Below, piece by piece: positions 8,887 to 15,729 of a stretch of 64,000 nucleotides of DNA. The DNA is taken from assembly GCF_014705705.1 (NCBI RefSeq), contig NZ_JACXLD010000001.1:372001-436000 (forward strand). The letters are read 5' to 3'. Both the position numbers and the translations under genes were made by a program. The DNA is from Spongiibacter pelagi. GTDB taxonomy: Bacteria; Pseudomonadota; Gammaproteobacteria; Pseudomonadales; Spongiibacteraceae. Positions within the stretch are counted from its first letter, which is position 1, and each line of letters opens with the position of its first letter. The notes beneath the pieces were generated by a model that saw only the letters and a list, made by a program, of their open reading frames with translations, ran no database searches and had not been told where the DNA came from.

Positions 8887-8970
8887 CAAGCACAAGCAGT
8901 CGCTCTCTGCGGTCGCTGGGACGCCCAAAACGCTGCGCTTATTTGTGCGCCCCTGTTGTGGGCGTTAGAT
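8881..8970 (+). other. attC of cassette 3
   Basis: R'' TCATAAC (8881-8887), R' GTTAGAT (8964-8970); 90 bp; similar to the attC of cassette 14 (shared CGCTGGGAC-CCAAAACGCT stem). Confidence 0.82.
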
Positions 8971-8974
8971 TGCT

Positions 8975-9289
8975 ATGCGAATACTGAGAACACTTACATT
9001 ATCTTTGCTCGTAAACCATGCCGTGGCCGAAAGTAAATGCCCTCATGATCAAGGCATTTATTGTCCGGATATTGAGGCGCCTCGTGTAACTGAGCTCAAA
9101 GAGGGTACGGTGCAAATCAAGTACACAGTTCTTCCAAGTGGTTCCGTCAGCGACATCGAAGTATTAGAGTCAACCGGAGATCCGAGGTGGGTTCAGGCGG
9201 TAACTGGCACTGTTCACCTCTGGAAGTACAAGAAATCTCAAAAAGAATACAAGCAGGAGTTTAAATTTAGTGCAGTCTTGGGGCCGTAG
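8975..9289 (+). CDS. Cassette 4: exported TonB C-terminal-like protein
   Basis: A 104-residue protein with an N-terminal signal peptide (LRTLTLSLLVNHAVAES) followed by a TonB-C-like domain: VQIKYTVLPSGSVSDIEVLE is the characteristic strand-turn-strand, then the helix DPRWVQAVTGTVHLWKYK. It lacks the membrane anchor and proline-rich spacer of real TonB, so it cannot energise a receptor alone. It may be an interaction domain or a decoy for ExbBD/TonB partners (inference). ATG 8975 follows the core site by 5 bases. Confidence 0.75.
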   Translation: MRILRTLTLSLLVNHAVAESKCPHDQGIYCPDIEAPRVTELKEGTVQIKYTVLPSGSVSDIEVLESTGDPRWVQAVTGTVHLWKYKKSQKEYKQEFKFSAVLGP

Positions 9290-9295
9290 ATCGCA

Positions 9296-9379
9296 ATCTA
9301 ACAAGGCGGTGTTGTCGCCTTCGGCTGGGACTGCCATTCCGCTGTCGCTCCATGCCAGCCCCAAACCGCGGCGTTATGC
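9296..9379 (+). other. attC of cassette 4
   Basis: R'' ATCTAAC (9296-9302), R' GTTATGC (9373-9379); 84 bp. Confidence 0.82.
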
Positions 9380-9391
9380 CTAGGAGAGGAA

Positions 9392-10225
9392 ATGGAAGTT
9401 ACGTCATTATCTGAAAACCTACTTTTTACGACGGTGCGAATAGATACGGTTTCCTCGGCTGGCGCAAAGGGATCTGGTACAGGGTTTCTCTTTTCTCACA
9501 AGTTCAATGAGAATGACTATCCATTTATCGTCACTAATAAACATGTGGTTCAAGGTGCTGATAAAGGAGGAATCACTTTCGTAAAAGGAAATGGGGAGCG
9601 GCCAAAGCTTGGGGATGCTTTCAGAGTTGACTTCGATAATTTCGAATCTCATTGGATTGGGCATCCTGACCAGCATATTGATATCGCCGTTATTCCACTA
9701 GTGCCAATTGTTGAATTCATAAACAAGCAAGGAACGGAAGTTTTCTATCGCACAGTCGCCACAGAAAATATTCCCAATGAAGAACAGCAAAAGGAATTGG
9801 ATGCGTTCGAAGAAATTGTGTTTATTGGTTATCCAAATGGCATATGGGATAGTAAAAATTTCCTTCCGATTATGCGGAAAGGAACTACGGCCACACCAAT
9901 CTATATTGATTACGAAAATGAAAAGAAATTCTTGATTGATGCCTCTGTTTTTGGTGGGTCGAGTGGCAGTCCGGTATTTATTTATCAATCTGGAACGTAT
10001 GCCACGAAGGGAGGTCCTGCCAGAGTTGGAACTAAATTTTACTTTGTTGGCGTCGTAGCAGCAGTTTATTTCAAGACAGATGCACACGATATCGTGAGCT
10101 TGCCAATACCGACTACTATGAAAAACTATGTCATAGATAAGGAAATGATAGATTTAGGTATTGTGTTTAAGGCCGAAACCGTTGTTGGTGCAATCGAGCA
10201 TGCCATCAAGAAGTTGGGGGCATAA
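9392..10225 (+). CDS. Cassette 5: trypsin-like serine protease
   Basis: A 277-residue protein with the chymotrypsin-fold triad visible: H51 in TNKHVV, D97 in HIDIAVIPL and S191 in GGSSGSPVF. No signal peptide or transmembrane helix is seen, so it is probably cytoplasmic. It has no PDZ domain, which separates it from DegP/DegS. A ribosome site TAGGAGAGGAA precedes ATG 9392. Related cytoplasmic trypsin-like proteins occur in accessory and defence loci, but a defence role here is inference. It is the largest ordinary cassette product in the array. The stop TAA lies within the attC R''. Confidence 0.85.
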   Translation: MEVTSLSENLLFTTVRIDTVSSAGAKGSGTGFLFSHKFNENDYPFIVTNKHVVQGADKGGITFVKGNGERPKLGDAFRVDFDNFESHWIGHPDQHIDIAVIPLVPIVEFINKQGTEVFYRTVATENIPNEEQQKELDAFEEIVFIGYPNGIWDSKNFLPIMRKGTTATPIYIDYENEKKFLIDASVFGGSSGSPVFIYQSGTYATKGGPARVGTKFYFVGVVAAVYFKTDAHDIVSLPIPTTMKNYVIDKEMIDLGIVFKAETVVGAIEHAIKKLGA

Positions 10226-10324
10226 CAAACGGCTGCACCGGACAAATTTCCGCTGTCACCTTTTTTGCGCTTCGCAGCAAAAAAGCCGCCATCAAAAATT
10301 TGCTCGGTGAGCCGGGCGTTATGT
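10220..10324 (+). other. attC of cassette 5
   Basis: R'' GCATAAC (10220-10226), R' GTTATGT (10318-10324); 105 bp, with an inner hairpin TTTTTTGCGCTTCGCAGCAAAAAA. Confidence 0.82.
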
Positions 10325-10338
10325 GAGTTTTGAGAGCC

Positions 10339-10596
10339 ATGCCTAATATCGGATTTCTAGTTGGAGAGGCATTTAGGAAGTCTAGTGAAGTTCGATGCCC
10401 CCGATGCGGGCTGAAATTTCACACAGACAACGAAGAATGTCCTCATTGTTCTGAGCTGAGTGATTTAGAGGCCAAAGAGTTTGGGGAAAGATATCAATCA
10501 TCAGTGTCGGCTGAATCGGCGAAACTAGGGAAAGTGTTTTTTGTGTTGTTTGTTGCTTTGGCAGGAGTTTTTGCATGTCTAATGTACTTCACATAA
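10339..10596 (+). CDS. Cassette 6: zinc-ribbon membrane protein
   Basis: An 85-residue product from ATG 10339 (GAGAG upstream; an in-frame TTG at 10330 is possible). Residues about 20-40 form a CPRCG...CPHC zinc ribbon, and residues about 64-83 form one transmembrane helix (VFFVLFVALAGVFACLMYF). Single-pass zinc-ribbon proteins are common, with unknown roles; partner binding is likely. No other domain. Confidence 0.72.
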   Translation: MPNIGFLVGEAFRKSSEVRCPRCGLKFHTDNEECPHCSELSDLEAKEFGERYQSSVSAESAKLGKVFFVLFVALAGVFACLMYFT

Positions 10597-10672
10597 CAAG
10601 GCCAGGCAGTGCGACCCATTTTTCGTTGCGCTTCGCTCCACTACAAATGGCCGCATGCTGGCGGCGTTATCT
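10591..10672 (+). other. attC of cassette 6
   Basis: R'' ACATAAC (10591-10597), R' GTTATCT (10666-10672); 82 bp; same family as the attCs of cassettes 1 and 7. Confidence 0.82.
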
Positions 10673-10675
10673 ACT

Positions 10676-11113
10676 ATGAGTAGGTATCTGGTTTCTTTCG
10701 CTTTGATGGTAATTTCAGTGGTATCACATGCCGAGCTGGTAGATTGTGTGCACTGCCAAGGCGTGTTCGAAACAGACATCGAAGGGGCAAAGGAGTTTGG
10801 GATAATCGTGAAGGTAGAATCCCTGAATTCGCCACCAATATCACGAGTTGAAATTTCCGAGCACAACCGTTTCCAATGTAGCGTTGGAAATATTGATTTC
10901 TCCGTAGGCGAGGCAAATCCAGAGTTGGGGCCGGATATAGTTGCTAGCTATGAATCTATCTCTGGTTTTCGAGGGGCTACGATTAAGAATCGCCATATCA
11001 CAGGAGCACGAATTGATTTGGTAATGGACTGGTCTGGAACAGCACTTGCAAATCATTGGAGCAAAGATGCGCGTGAAACAATCTTATCTATATTTCTCAA
11101 TCCACGCAGATAA
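10676..11113 (+). CDS. Cassette 7: exported hypothetical protein
   Basis: A 145-residue protein from ATG 10676 with a clear signal peptide (MSRYLVSFALMVISVVSHA). The mature protein contains CVHC near its N-terminus and a further cysteine in QCSVGN. Spacing of EFGIIV, QCSVGNIDF and GARIDLVMDW parallels the cassette 3 product. Upstream in-frame ATG 10655 lies inside the previous attC and was rejected. Function unknown, periplasmic location inferred. Confidence 0.72.
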   Translation: MSRYLVSFALMVISVVSHAELVDCVHCQGVFETDIEGAKEFGIIVKVESLNSPPISRVEISEHNRFQCSVGNIDFSVGEANPELGPDIVASYESISGFRGATIKNRHITGARIDLVMDWSGTALANHWSKDARETILSIFLNPRR

Positions 11114-11188
11114 CAAGGCCAGGCAAGCCGACCCAATTTCACTGCGCTTTGCTCCGTTCCAATTGGCCGGTTGCTGGCGACGTTAGTG
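11108..11188 (+). other. attC of cassette 7
   Basis: R'' AGATAAC (11108-11114), R' GTTAGTG (11182-11188); 81 bp. Confidence 0.82.
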
Positions 11189-11194
11189 ATTAAG

Positions 11195-11515
11195 ATGTCG
11201 CAAATGTATTACAGGCTGTATCAGGCGTTCAGGGCAATATTGACTTTGATGATCTGTTTGTTCCTGCTGCGTTCAGCAGGTGTTGCAAATTGGTCACAGT
11301 GGTCAAATCAACTGTTAGAGATTGGAGTGATGCTTTTATTCTTTGGGGCATCAATCGTGTTTGGGTTTCTTTCTGGTAAGGCATTTAGCTACCACGTCGC
11401 GTGTGTGCCAGAGGGAGAGCCTGAATCGTTTCAGCGTTCGTTTGCCGCAGCAACTGGTGCTTTCGTTGTAATAGTTGCCATTGGGGTTGTTGTGTATGCG
11501 TTGTTCAATCACTAA
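11195..11515 (+). CDS. Cassette 8: three-helix membrane protein
   Basis: A 106-residue product from ATG 11195. Three hydrophobic segments: residues about 12-28 (ILTLMICLFLLRSAGV), 40-60 (IGVMLLFFGASIVFGFL) and 84-103 (GAFVVIVAIGVVVYALF). The upstream in-frame ATG at 11171 is within the previous attC. No family recognised. The stop lies in the R'' heptamer of its attC. Confidence 0.7.
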   Translation: MSQMYYRLYQAFRAILTLMICLFLLRSAGVANWSQWSNQLLEIGVMLLFFGASIVFGFLSGKAFSYHVACVPEGEPESFQRSFAAATGAFVVIVAIGVVVYALFNH

Positions 11516-11647
11516 CAAGGGCGCGCAGTTAGCCGCTGAAAAGCGCGGCGGGACAGCCAAAACTCCGCACTTTTTTGTGCAATCGCTCCGCCCATTGTTG
11601 CACAAAAACGCGCTCCATTTTGTCTGCCCCTGGCGCCGGCGTTAAGT
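11510..11647 (+). other. attC of cassette 8 (long form)
   Basis: R'' CACTAAC (11510-11516), R' GTTAAGT (11641-11647); 138 bp, the longest site. The outer arms match the attC of cassette 10 (ACGCGCAGTTAGCCGCTGAA and CTGCCCCTGGCG), but an extra self-complementary stretch (TTTTTTGTGCAA ... TTGCACAAAAA) expands the terminal loop. Confidence 0.8.
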
Positions 11648-12159
11648 TTGCGCGCTGAGAAACCATGATTACCTTGAATCGCAGGCACAATAGAGAGAAT
11701 AAGCAAACCGGACGACAAGTGGGCTTTCTTATATTCCTGGTTGCGTTAATGCCGCTTACAATTGCTCGGCTGAATGGGCCAGCTTGGGGCCTTCTATTGT
11801 ATTTCGGGGCAAACGTACTACTTTTCATCCCGGCTATTTCTCGCGCGTACAATGGAAGATTGGCTACTCGCATATTGCAGATCATCCTAAGCGTGCTCAG
11901 CTATGGTGCTGCCACGTTTTTCTTTCTTGCTTCTGGTTCGAGCATTGACTTGGAGCTTCCACTTATACTGATAGCTGCAGTACACATATCGCTACTCACA
12001 GCCGAGTATTCCTGGAGCACAGGGTTTGGTTATAGTGAATATGATCTGGACACGAACAGCCATCCTATTAACACGTTTATTCGGCGCCTTTTCGGCAAAG
12101 AATAAACTTAACAAGAAAAGGCAAGGCGACGCCAAAAAGCGGCGCGCCTGCTTTTGGCG
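11642..12159 (+). repeat. Duplicated cassette, copy 2 (cassette 9)
   Basis: Base-for-base copy of 7964-8481. Flanking sequence differs on both sides and the identity stops at the cassette cores, so this is integrase-type duplication of a whole cassette, not a segmental repeat. Confidence 0.95.
11665..12105 (+). CDS. Cassette 9: four-helix membrane protein (copy 2)
   Basis: The 146-residue product is identical to that of 7987-8427, with the same GAGAAA ribosome site and about four transmembrane helices. Absence of any difference in 518 bp shows recent duplication. Function unknown. Confidence 0.75.
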   Translation: MITLNRRHNRENKQTGRQVGFLIFLVALMPLTIARLNGPAWGLLLYFGANVLLFIPAISRAYNGRLATRILQIILSVLSYGAATFFFLASGSSIDLELPLILIAAVHISLLTAEYSWSTGFGYSEYDLDTNSHPINTFIRRLFGKE

Positions 12160-12165
12160 TTAAAT
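12106..12165 (+). other. attC of cassette 9
   Basis: R'' ACTTAAC (12106-12112), R' GTTAAAT (12159-12165); identical to the attC of cassette 2 up to the crossover G. Confidence 0.85.
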
Positions 12166-12192
12166 GGTCCGGCGGATAGCTGAGTAAATTCT

Positions 12193-12486
12193 ATGGCGCT
12201 CTCAATCGAAAAAAAGTTTGAATGGGCGATAAAGGGGATATTGGGGTGCATTGGTATTCTCTTGTTAGTAAGTTCAACAAACACTCGATATTGGGAAATC
12301 GCGCTAGGCATATATTTTTATTCGCTAGGAGTGAGGGGCTTTGCCGAAGCAGTTTTAGGCTATCACACATTTTTTCGCGGAGTGGTGGCAACTGAAGGGT
12401 CAGACAAGAATCGTCTGACTATAATATGCGGGAATACCTTGGGCCTAGCCATAGGCGGCATGATGATGCATCAACCAGTTTTATGA
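12193..12486 (+). CDS. Cassette 10: small membrane protein
   Basis: A 97-residue product with hydrophobic segments at residues about 15-28 (IKGILGCIGILLLVSS), 36-56 (IALGIYFYSLGVRGFAEAVLG) and 76-92 (LTIICGNTLGLAIGGMMM). No family recognised. There is no clear Shine-Dalgarno, so expression may depend on an upstream cassette transcript. Confidence 0.65.
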   Translation: MALSIEKKFEWAIKGILGCIGILLLVSSTNTRYWEIALGIYFYSLGVRGFAEAVLGYHTFFRGVVATEGSDKNRLTIICGNTLGLAIGGMMMHQPVL

Positions 12487-12505
12487 TTTATTACTTGGTA
12501 AGTTC

Positions 12506-12598
12506 ATTTAACAAACACGCGCAGTTAGCCGCTGAAAAGCGCGGCCGGACAGCCAAAACGCTGCCCTTTTTTGTCTGCCCCTGGCGTGGGCGTTAAGT
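12506..12598 (+). other. attC of cassette 10
   Basis: R'' ATTTAAC (12506-12512), R' GTTAAGT (12592-12598); 93 bp. Confidence 0.82.
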
Positions 12599-12622
12599 TT
12601 AAAAACAAACTAAGGAGCAACA

Positions 12623-13090
12623 ATGAAAGTATTAAAATTAGGATTTTTTCTCTTCTCACTAAGCATTTCGCAATTTGCAGTTTCGGATGCAGATTCAGAA
12701 AGAGAGGCGGAGATACTATTAACGTCCATGGGGATGGAAGAAGCCATGACTCAAACAATGTCTCAAATGGTTGATTTCCAATTACAGCAAAACCCCACGT
12801 TAGCGCCGTTTAAGTCAGTAATTATAAAATTTTTTGCCAAGCATATGAGTTGGGCTAGCCTAAAGTCAGAATTTGTAAAAATTTACTCTGAGGCATTCTC
12901 TGCAAAAGAGCTTCGTGAAATTAATGAATTTTATGCAACTGAAACAGGAAGAAAGACCATCCAATTAATGCCTTCATTGTCTGCACAAGGCGGTCAAATT
13001 GGAGCTGATCGAGTACAAGAAAATATTGGTGAATTGCAGGCAATGATAAAAGCAGAGTCAGAGCGGCTTCAAAAACTCAGTGTTCAATAA
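12623..13090 (+). CDS. Cassette 11: DUF2059 family exported protein
   Basis: A 155-residue protein with AAGGAG at optimal distance and a signal peptide (KLGFFLFSLSISQFAVSDA). The mature protein is all-helical, with the DUF2059-type segment EAFSAKELREINEFYATETG followed by KTIQLMPSLSAQGG. DUF2059 proteins are periplasmic and uncharacterised. The AT-richness and strong own ribosome site differ from its neighbours and suggest a different donor. Confidence 0.85.
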   Translation: MKVLKLGFFLFSLSISQFAVSDADSEREAEILLTSMGMEEAMTQTMSQMVDFQLQQNPTLAPFKSVIIKFFAKHMSWASLKSEFVKIYSEAFSAKELREINEFYATETGRKTIQLMPSLSAQGGQIGADRVQENIGELQAMIKAESERLQKLSVQ

Positions 13091-13180
13091 ACTTAACAAG
13101 GCCATCAAAAAGCGCTCCACTTCGTTACGCTGGACCTCCTTACACTGCGCTCCAGTCGGCCCTTTATGTCGGCGTTATGC
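13091..13180 (+). other. attC of cassette 11
   Basis: R'' ACTTAAC (13091-13097), R' GTTATGC (13174-13180); 90 bp. Confidence 0.82.
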
Positions 13181-13217
13181 GGCCAAACGACTAACCATAA
13201 GGTATGAATAGAAGTTC

Positions 13218-14138
13218 ATGAGAATAAAAAAGCCATTATCTAGACTGTTTGGAAATAAGGTTGTCAGGTTAACTACTGATTTAGTAATCCTTGCGGCATC
13301 TGGATACTTAATGCTTAAGAAAGCATTGGGGTTTTCAATATCTGGATGGCTTCTATCAAATGCATTTCACCAGCCGTTGGTTACAGCTTATGTGTACTTC
13401 TCTGCGGGACTCTTAATTGCAGCTATTTTATCGAAGGTGGCAATTTTTTACTTAGACTATTTTCCTGCAAATAACCACTATTCAGTGGAACCTGACGAAA
13501 TATCTGACTGTCTTTATCGTATGAATACGGAGATTTGCAGTCACTTAGATAAATGTTCTAGCGGAGAAATTGCAGATATTAAAGTGCTTCACGAGCAGCA
13601 TGGATACAAATTAAACTTGGCGCTAATTATAGGTTCTTTAGCGGAGCACATAAGAAAATCAATAACTAGTATAAAAATTAAAAACAAAGATTTGTTTATA
13701 TCGATATATTCCCACGATCCAGCTAACGGAAACTTAGATTATGTCCTGCACTATGACCCGAAAAGAGACTTGATCGAGAGCAAGGTTATCGATCTTGGCT
13801 CAGATAAGTTCGAAAAATATGAAAGTGTAAAGTGCATGAAATCAACGAACGAAACAGCATATGTTCTTAATGGAAAAGCGAATTATGCAAAAGGCGGCTC
13901 TAAACGCCATAAATCTATACAGCACTATTTAGGCTGCAAACTTTCATCGGGAAATAGAATTTATGGTTTTCTCAACATAGAGTTCCACAATAACTCTCTG
14001 TTTTCTGATGAGTCAGAAATGCAAGATTTCATGGAAGAACATATATATCCATTTAAACTGTTGCTGGAATATCAATTTTTAAAGAAAGAGTTTTTTGCAA
14101 GTCTGAAAGATTTTGAATACAACTGGAGGGCAGCATGA
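13218..14138 (+). CDS. Cassette 12, gene 1: two-TM protein with GAF-like cytoplasmic domain
   Basis: A 306-residue product. Two transmembrane helices at residues about 17-37 and 52-79 precede a cytoplasmic domain of about 225 residues. Its end (KSIQHYLGCKLSSGNRIYG, then LNIEFHNNSLF and a long helix) has the strand-strand-helix look of a GAF ligand-binding domain; this is pattern judgement only. Codon use is clearly AT-rich compared with the chromosome. Its TGA overlaps the ATG of a second small gene (ATGA), so the cassette is a two-gene operon. A sensor or effector role is inference; no catalytic motif is visible. Confidence 0.75.
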   Translation: MRIKKPLSRLFGNKVVRLTTDLVILAASGYLMLKKALGFSISGWLLSNAFHQPLVTAYVYFSAGLLIAAILSKVAIFYLDYFPANNHYSVEPDEISDCLYRMNTEICSHLDKCSSGEIADIKVLHEQHGYKLNLALIIGSLAEHIRKSITSIKIKNKDLFISIYSHDPANGNLDYVLHYDPKRDLIESKVIDLGSDKFEKYESVKCMKSTNETAYVLNGKANYAKGGSKRHKSIQHYLGCKLSSGNRIYGFLNIEFHNNSLFSDESEMQDFMEEHIYPFKLLLEYQFLKKEFFASLKDFEYNWRAA

Positions 14139-14311
14139 GAGATTCTTCATTTAGCAGAAATTCTAAGCTCTTTAATGATGTTGAGTCGGTAAAGAGGACT
14201 ATCCGCAATGAAATTCATGACAAATGCCGGAATATATCGCAAAGCCCATCCGTAAGTAGTAGCGAGCGGCAAGATCCTCGCATAACAAGGCAAGGCAGGC
14301 CGACACGGTAA
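14135..14311 (+). CDS. Cassette 12, gene 2: 58-residue basic protein running into attC
   Basis: A short ORF starting in an ATGA overlap with the upstream gene and with GGAGGG 4 bases before the ATG, a strong translational coupling signal. The product starts MRDSSFSRNSKLFNDVESVK, has a predicted helix in the first 35 residues and a Ser/Arg-rich tail encoded by the attC itself (QDPRITRQGRPTR). If the cassette moved, its last residues would change with the new neighbour only beyond the attC. Function unknown. Confidence 0.5.
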   Translation: MRDSSFSRNSKLFNDVESVKRTIRNEIHDKCRNISQSPSVSSSERQDPRITRQGRPTR

Positions 14312-14339
14312 AGCTGCGCGGCTGCTTGCGGCGTTAGGG
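14280..14339 (+). other. attC of cassette 12
   Basis: R'' GCATAAC (14280-14286), R' GTTAGGG (14333-14339); 60 bp, near-identical in type to the attC of cassette 15. Confidence 0.85.
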
Positions 14340-14606
14340 CTGATCGTAGTGTCCACCAATAGCGAAGATATAAATGGATTTCTCATCGAAACGATATATA
14401 AAACGGTCTTTCTGCGAGATTCGTTTTGACCAAAGGCCGGAGAGATTGTGCTTTAGTGGTTCAGGCTTGCCTAGACCGGATGAAGGATCATCAGACAGCA
14501 GCATTTCCTTGAGTAATTTACAGAGTGCCTTGTGCAGCCGCTTGTCCTTTTCTCGCATGCTTTCATACGCTTCCCAGGTATTGCCCTCAAATACCAGCGA
14601 TCTCAT
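14334..14606 (-). CDS. yoeB: Cassette 13: toxin, Txe/YoeB family
   Basis: A 90-residue RelE-fold mRNA interferase of the YoeB type, which cleaves mRNA in the ribosomal A site. The start LVFEGNTWEAYESM and the C-terminus KDRFIYRFDEKSIYIFAIGGHYDQP carry the conserved basic and C-terminal His-Tyr residues of the family. The ORF overlaps the end of the antitoxin gene by 20 bases, so the two are translationally coupled. Oriented against the cassette promoter; expression depends on its own operator-promoter. Confidence 0.92.
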   Translation of the reverse strand: MRSLVFEGNTWEAYESMREKDKRLHKALCKLLKEMLLSDDPSSGLGKPEPLKHNLSGLWSKRISQKDRFIYRFDEKSIYIFAIGGHYDQP

Positions 14607-14859
14607 TCATCTGCTCTTCAGTCGGTTTGTAGCCTTGCCCGCGGGTGTGGGTCGCAAGGGAATCGGCAATTTGTTGCATGAGGTTCTTACTCTGGAGTAC
14701 GTGCAGGGTTTCCTGCTCTCGCTCCCAGTCGTCGGCGCTCATTACAACAAAAGCCTCACCAGCTCGCCGAGTCACTTTGAGCGGTTCATGCCGGCTAACT
14801 ACTTGTTCCACAACGCTTTTAAGGTTATCTCTAAATTTGTTTACGCTGATTGTGTCCAT
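14587..14859 (-). CDS. yefM: Cassette 13: antitoxin, Phd/YefM family
   Basis: A 90-residue YefM/Phd antitoxin from ATG 14859 (MDTISVNKFRDNLKSVVEQV). The N-terminal DNA-binding fold includes HEPLKVTRRAGEAFVVMS, and the acidic C-terminus wraps the toxin. An in-frame start at 14892 adds 11 residues through the operator and was rejected. It should neutralise YoeB and repress the operon through the palindrome at 14873-14891. Confidence 0.92.
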   Translation of the reverse strand: MDTISVNKFRDNLKSVVEQVVSRHEPLKVTRRAGEAFVVMSADDWEREQETLHVLQSKNLMQQIADSLATHTRGQGYKPTEEQMNEIAGI

Positions 14860-14872
14860 AAGGCCACCTTTG

Positions 14873-14891
14873 TGTACGGAAATGCCGTACA
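14873..14891 (-). promoter_or_regulatory. Probable YefM operator
   Basis: Perfect inverted repeat TGTACGG-AAATG-CCGTACA immediately upstream of yefM; the TGTAC core resembles known YefM operators. Confidence 0.6.
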
Positions 14892-14906
14892 ACTATATGC
14901 CAAAAG

Positions 14907-14990
14907 CCCTAACAAGGCCAAGTACAGCGACAGCTTTTTCGTTGCGCCTTCGGCTCTACTACAAAGCTGCGCGTTTTGGCGGCGTTAGGT
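14907..14990 (+). other. attC of cassette 13
   Basis: R'' CCCTAAC (14907-14913), R' GTTAGGT (14984-14990); 84 bp. Confidence 0.82.
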
Positions 14991-14995
14991 GTATC

Positions 14996-15385
14996 TCAGG
15001 CCTCGACTAGGCCGAGATGTTTTACGAAAGGTTTAAAGTCTTTATCTGAAAAAAGAAGAGGGAGTTTCTGCTCTATGCAAAATGTCGCGATAATTACATC
15101 TGCAGTCTTGCGGATGGTGATTCCTTTTTTACGGAGCGCACGATAATTTTCAGCACATTTTTCAGGCATCCCTTCGCCGAACAACTCAAGCCTGCCCAGG
15201 GTCATCAACGTCTGCTTGGTCAGTCGATATTCGCTGTCATTCCGGATGCCTTGAAGGATTTCCAGAAAAATCAAATCGCCCATAGCAACAGTGCCGGCGA
15301 CAATTCCGGCATCCAAACTATCCGTATGCCGGCTTTGCACTCCATTAAGGTAGTCAATCCAGACGCTGGTATCGACCAGGATCAC
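14996..15385 (-). CDS. vapC: Cassette 14: VapC toxin (PIN-domain RNase)
   Basis: A 129-residue PIN-domain ribonuclease. Acidic metal-binding residues are visible: D5 in VDTSVWIDYL, the Glu in FLEILQGI, the Asp in KTADVIIA and the Asp in SDKDFKPF. VapC toxins cleave tRNA or rRNA. The start overlaps the vapB stop by 4 bases. Reverse-oriented relative to the array. All four acidic positions are present, so it is probably active. Confidence 0.93.
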   Translation of the reverse strand: MILVDTSVWIDYLNGVQSRHTDSLDAGIVAGTVAMGDLIFLEILQGIRNDSEYRLTKQTLMTLGRLELFGEGMPEKCAENYRALRKKGITIRKTADVIIATFCIEQKLPLLFSDKDFKPFVKHLGLVEA

Positions 15386-15576
15386 TTACCGCCTCGCATC
15401 TCATCTAGGTCACCTTCCCATTTTACTCGGCCGCGCAGCTTGCGAATTTCCTGTTGCTGGCTTCGTAAAACAAGTAGCTTAAGTCCTTGTTCTACTACTT
15501 CTTTTTTAGTGCTGTACCCGGATGCCTTGAGGGCTGCTTCCATCAAGTTGTCGTCTATAACTATATTGGTTCTCAT
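15382..15576 (-). CDS. vapB: Cassette 14: VapB antitoxin (ribbon-helix-helix)
   Basis: A 64-residue antitoxin beginning MRTNIVIDDNLMEAALKASG, the pattern of type II VapB proteins with an N-terminal ribbon-helix-helix (strand, then helices to about residue 45) and a toxin-binding C-terminus (VKWEGDLDEMRGGK). Four-base overlap with vapC. Expected to autorepress through the inverted repeat at 15590-15618. Confidence 0.92.
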   Translation of the reverse strand: MRTNIVIDDNLMEAALKASGYSTKKEVVEQGLKLLVLRSQQQEIRKLRGRVKWEGDLDEMRGGK

Positions 15577-15589
15577 AAATCACCTAGTC

Positions 15590-15618
15590 GTGTGTATATG
15601 TAACCTTTTTATACACAC
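15590..15618 (-). promoter_or_regulatory. Probable VapB operator
   Basis: Perfect 9-bp arms GTGTGTATA and TATACACAC separated by 11 bases, 14 bases upstream of vapB. Confidence 0.6.
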
Positions 15619-15636
15619 TCTAGCATGGGGGAAAAA

Positions 15637-15726
15637 ACATAACAATCCGCAGCAATCGCTCCCGTTGGTCGCTGGGACAGCCAAAACGCTACGCTTATTT
15701 GGCCGCCCTTGTGTGGGGCGTTATGG
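15637..15726 (+). other. attC of cassette 14
   Basis: R'' ACATAAC (15637-15643), R' GTTATGG (15720-15726); 90 bp. R'' differs at one base from the complement of the opening core (GTTAGGT at 14984). Confidence 0.8.
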
Positions 15727-15729
15727 GTT

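Noticed and set aside
7964-12159. Duplication as assembly artefact
   Set aside because: Both copies have different flanks on both sides and end exactly at recombination cores, which an assembly error would not produce; raw reads would settle it.
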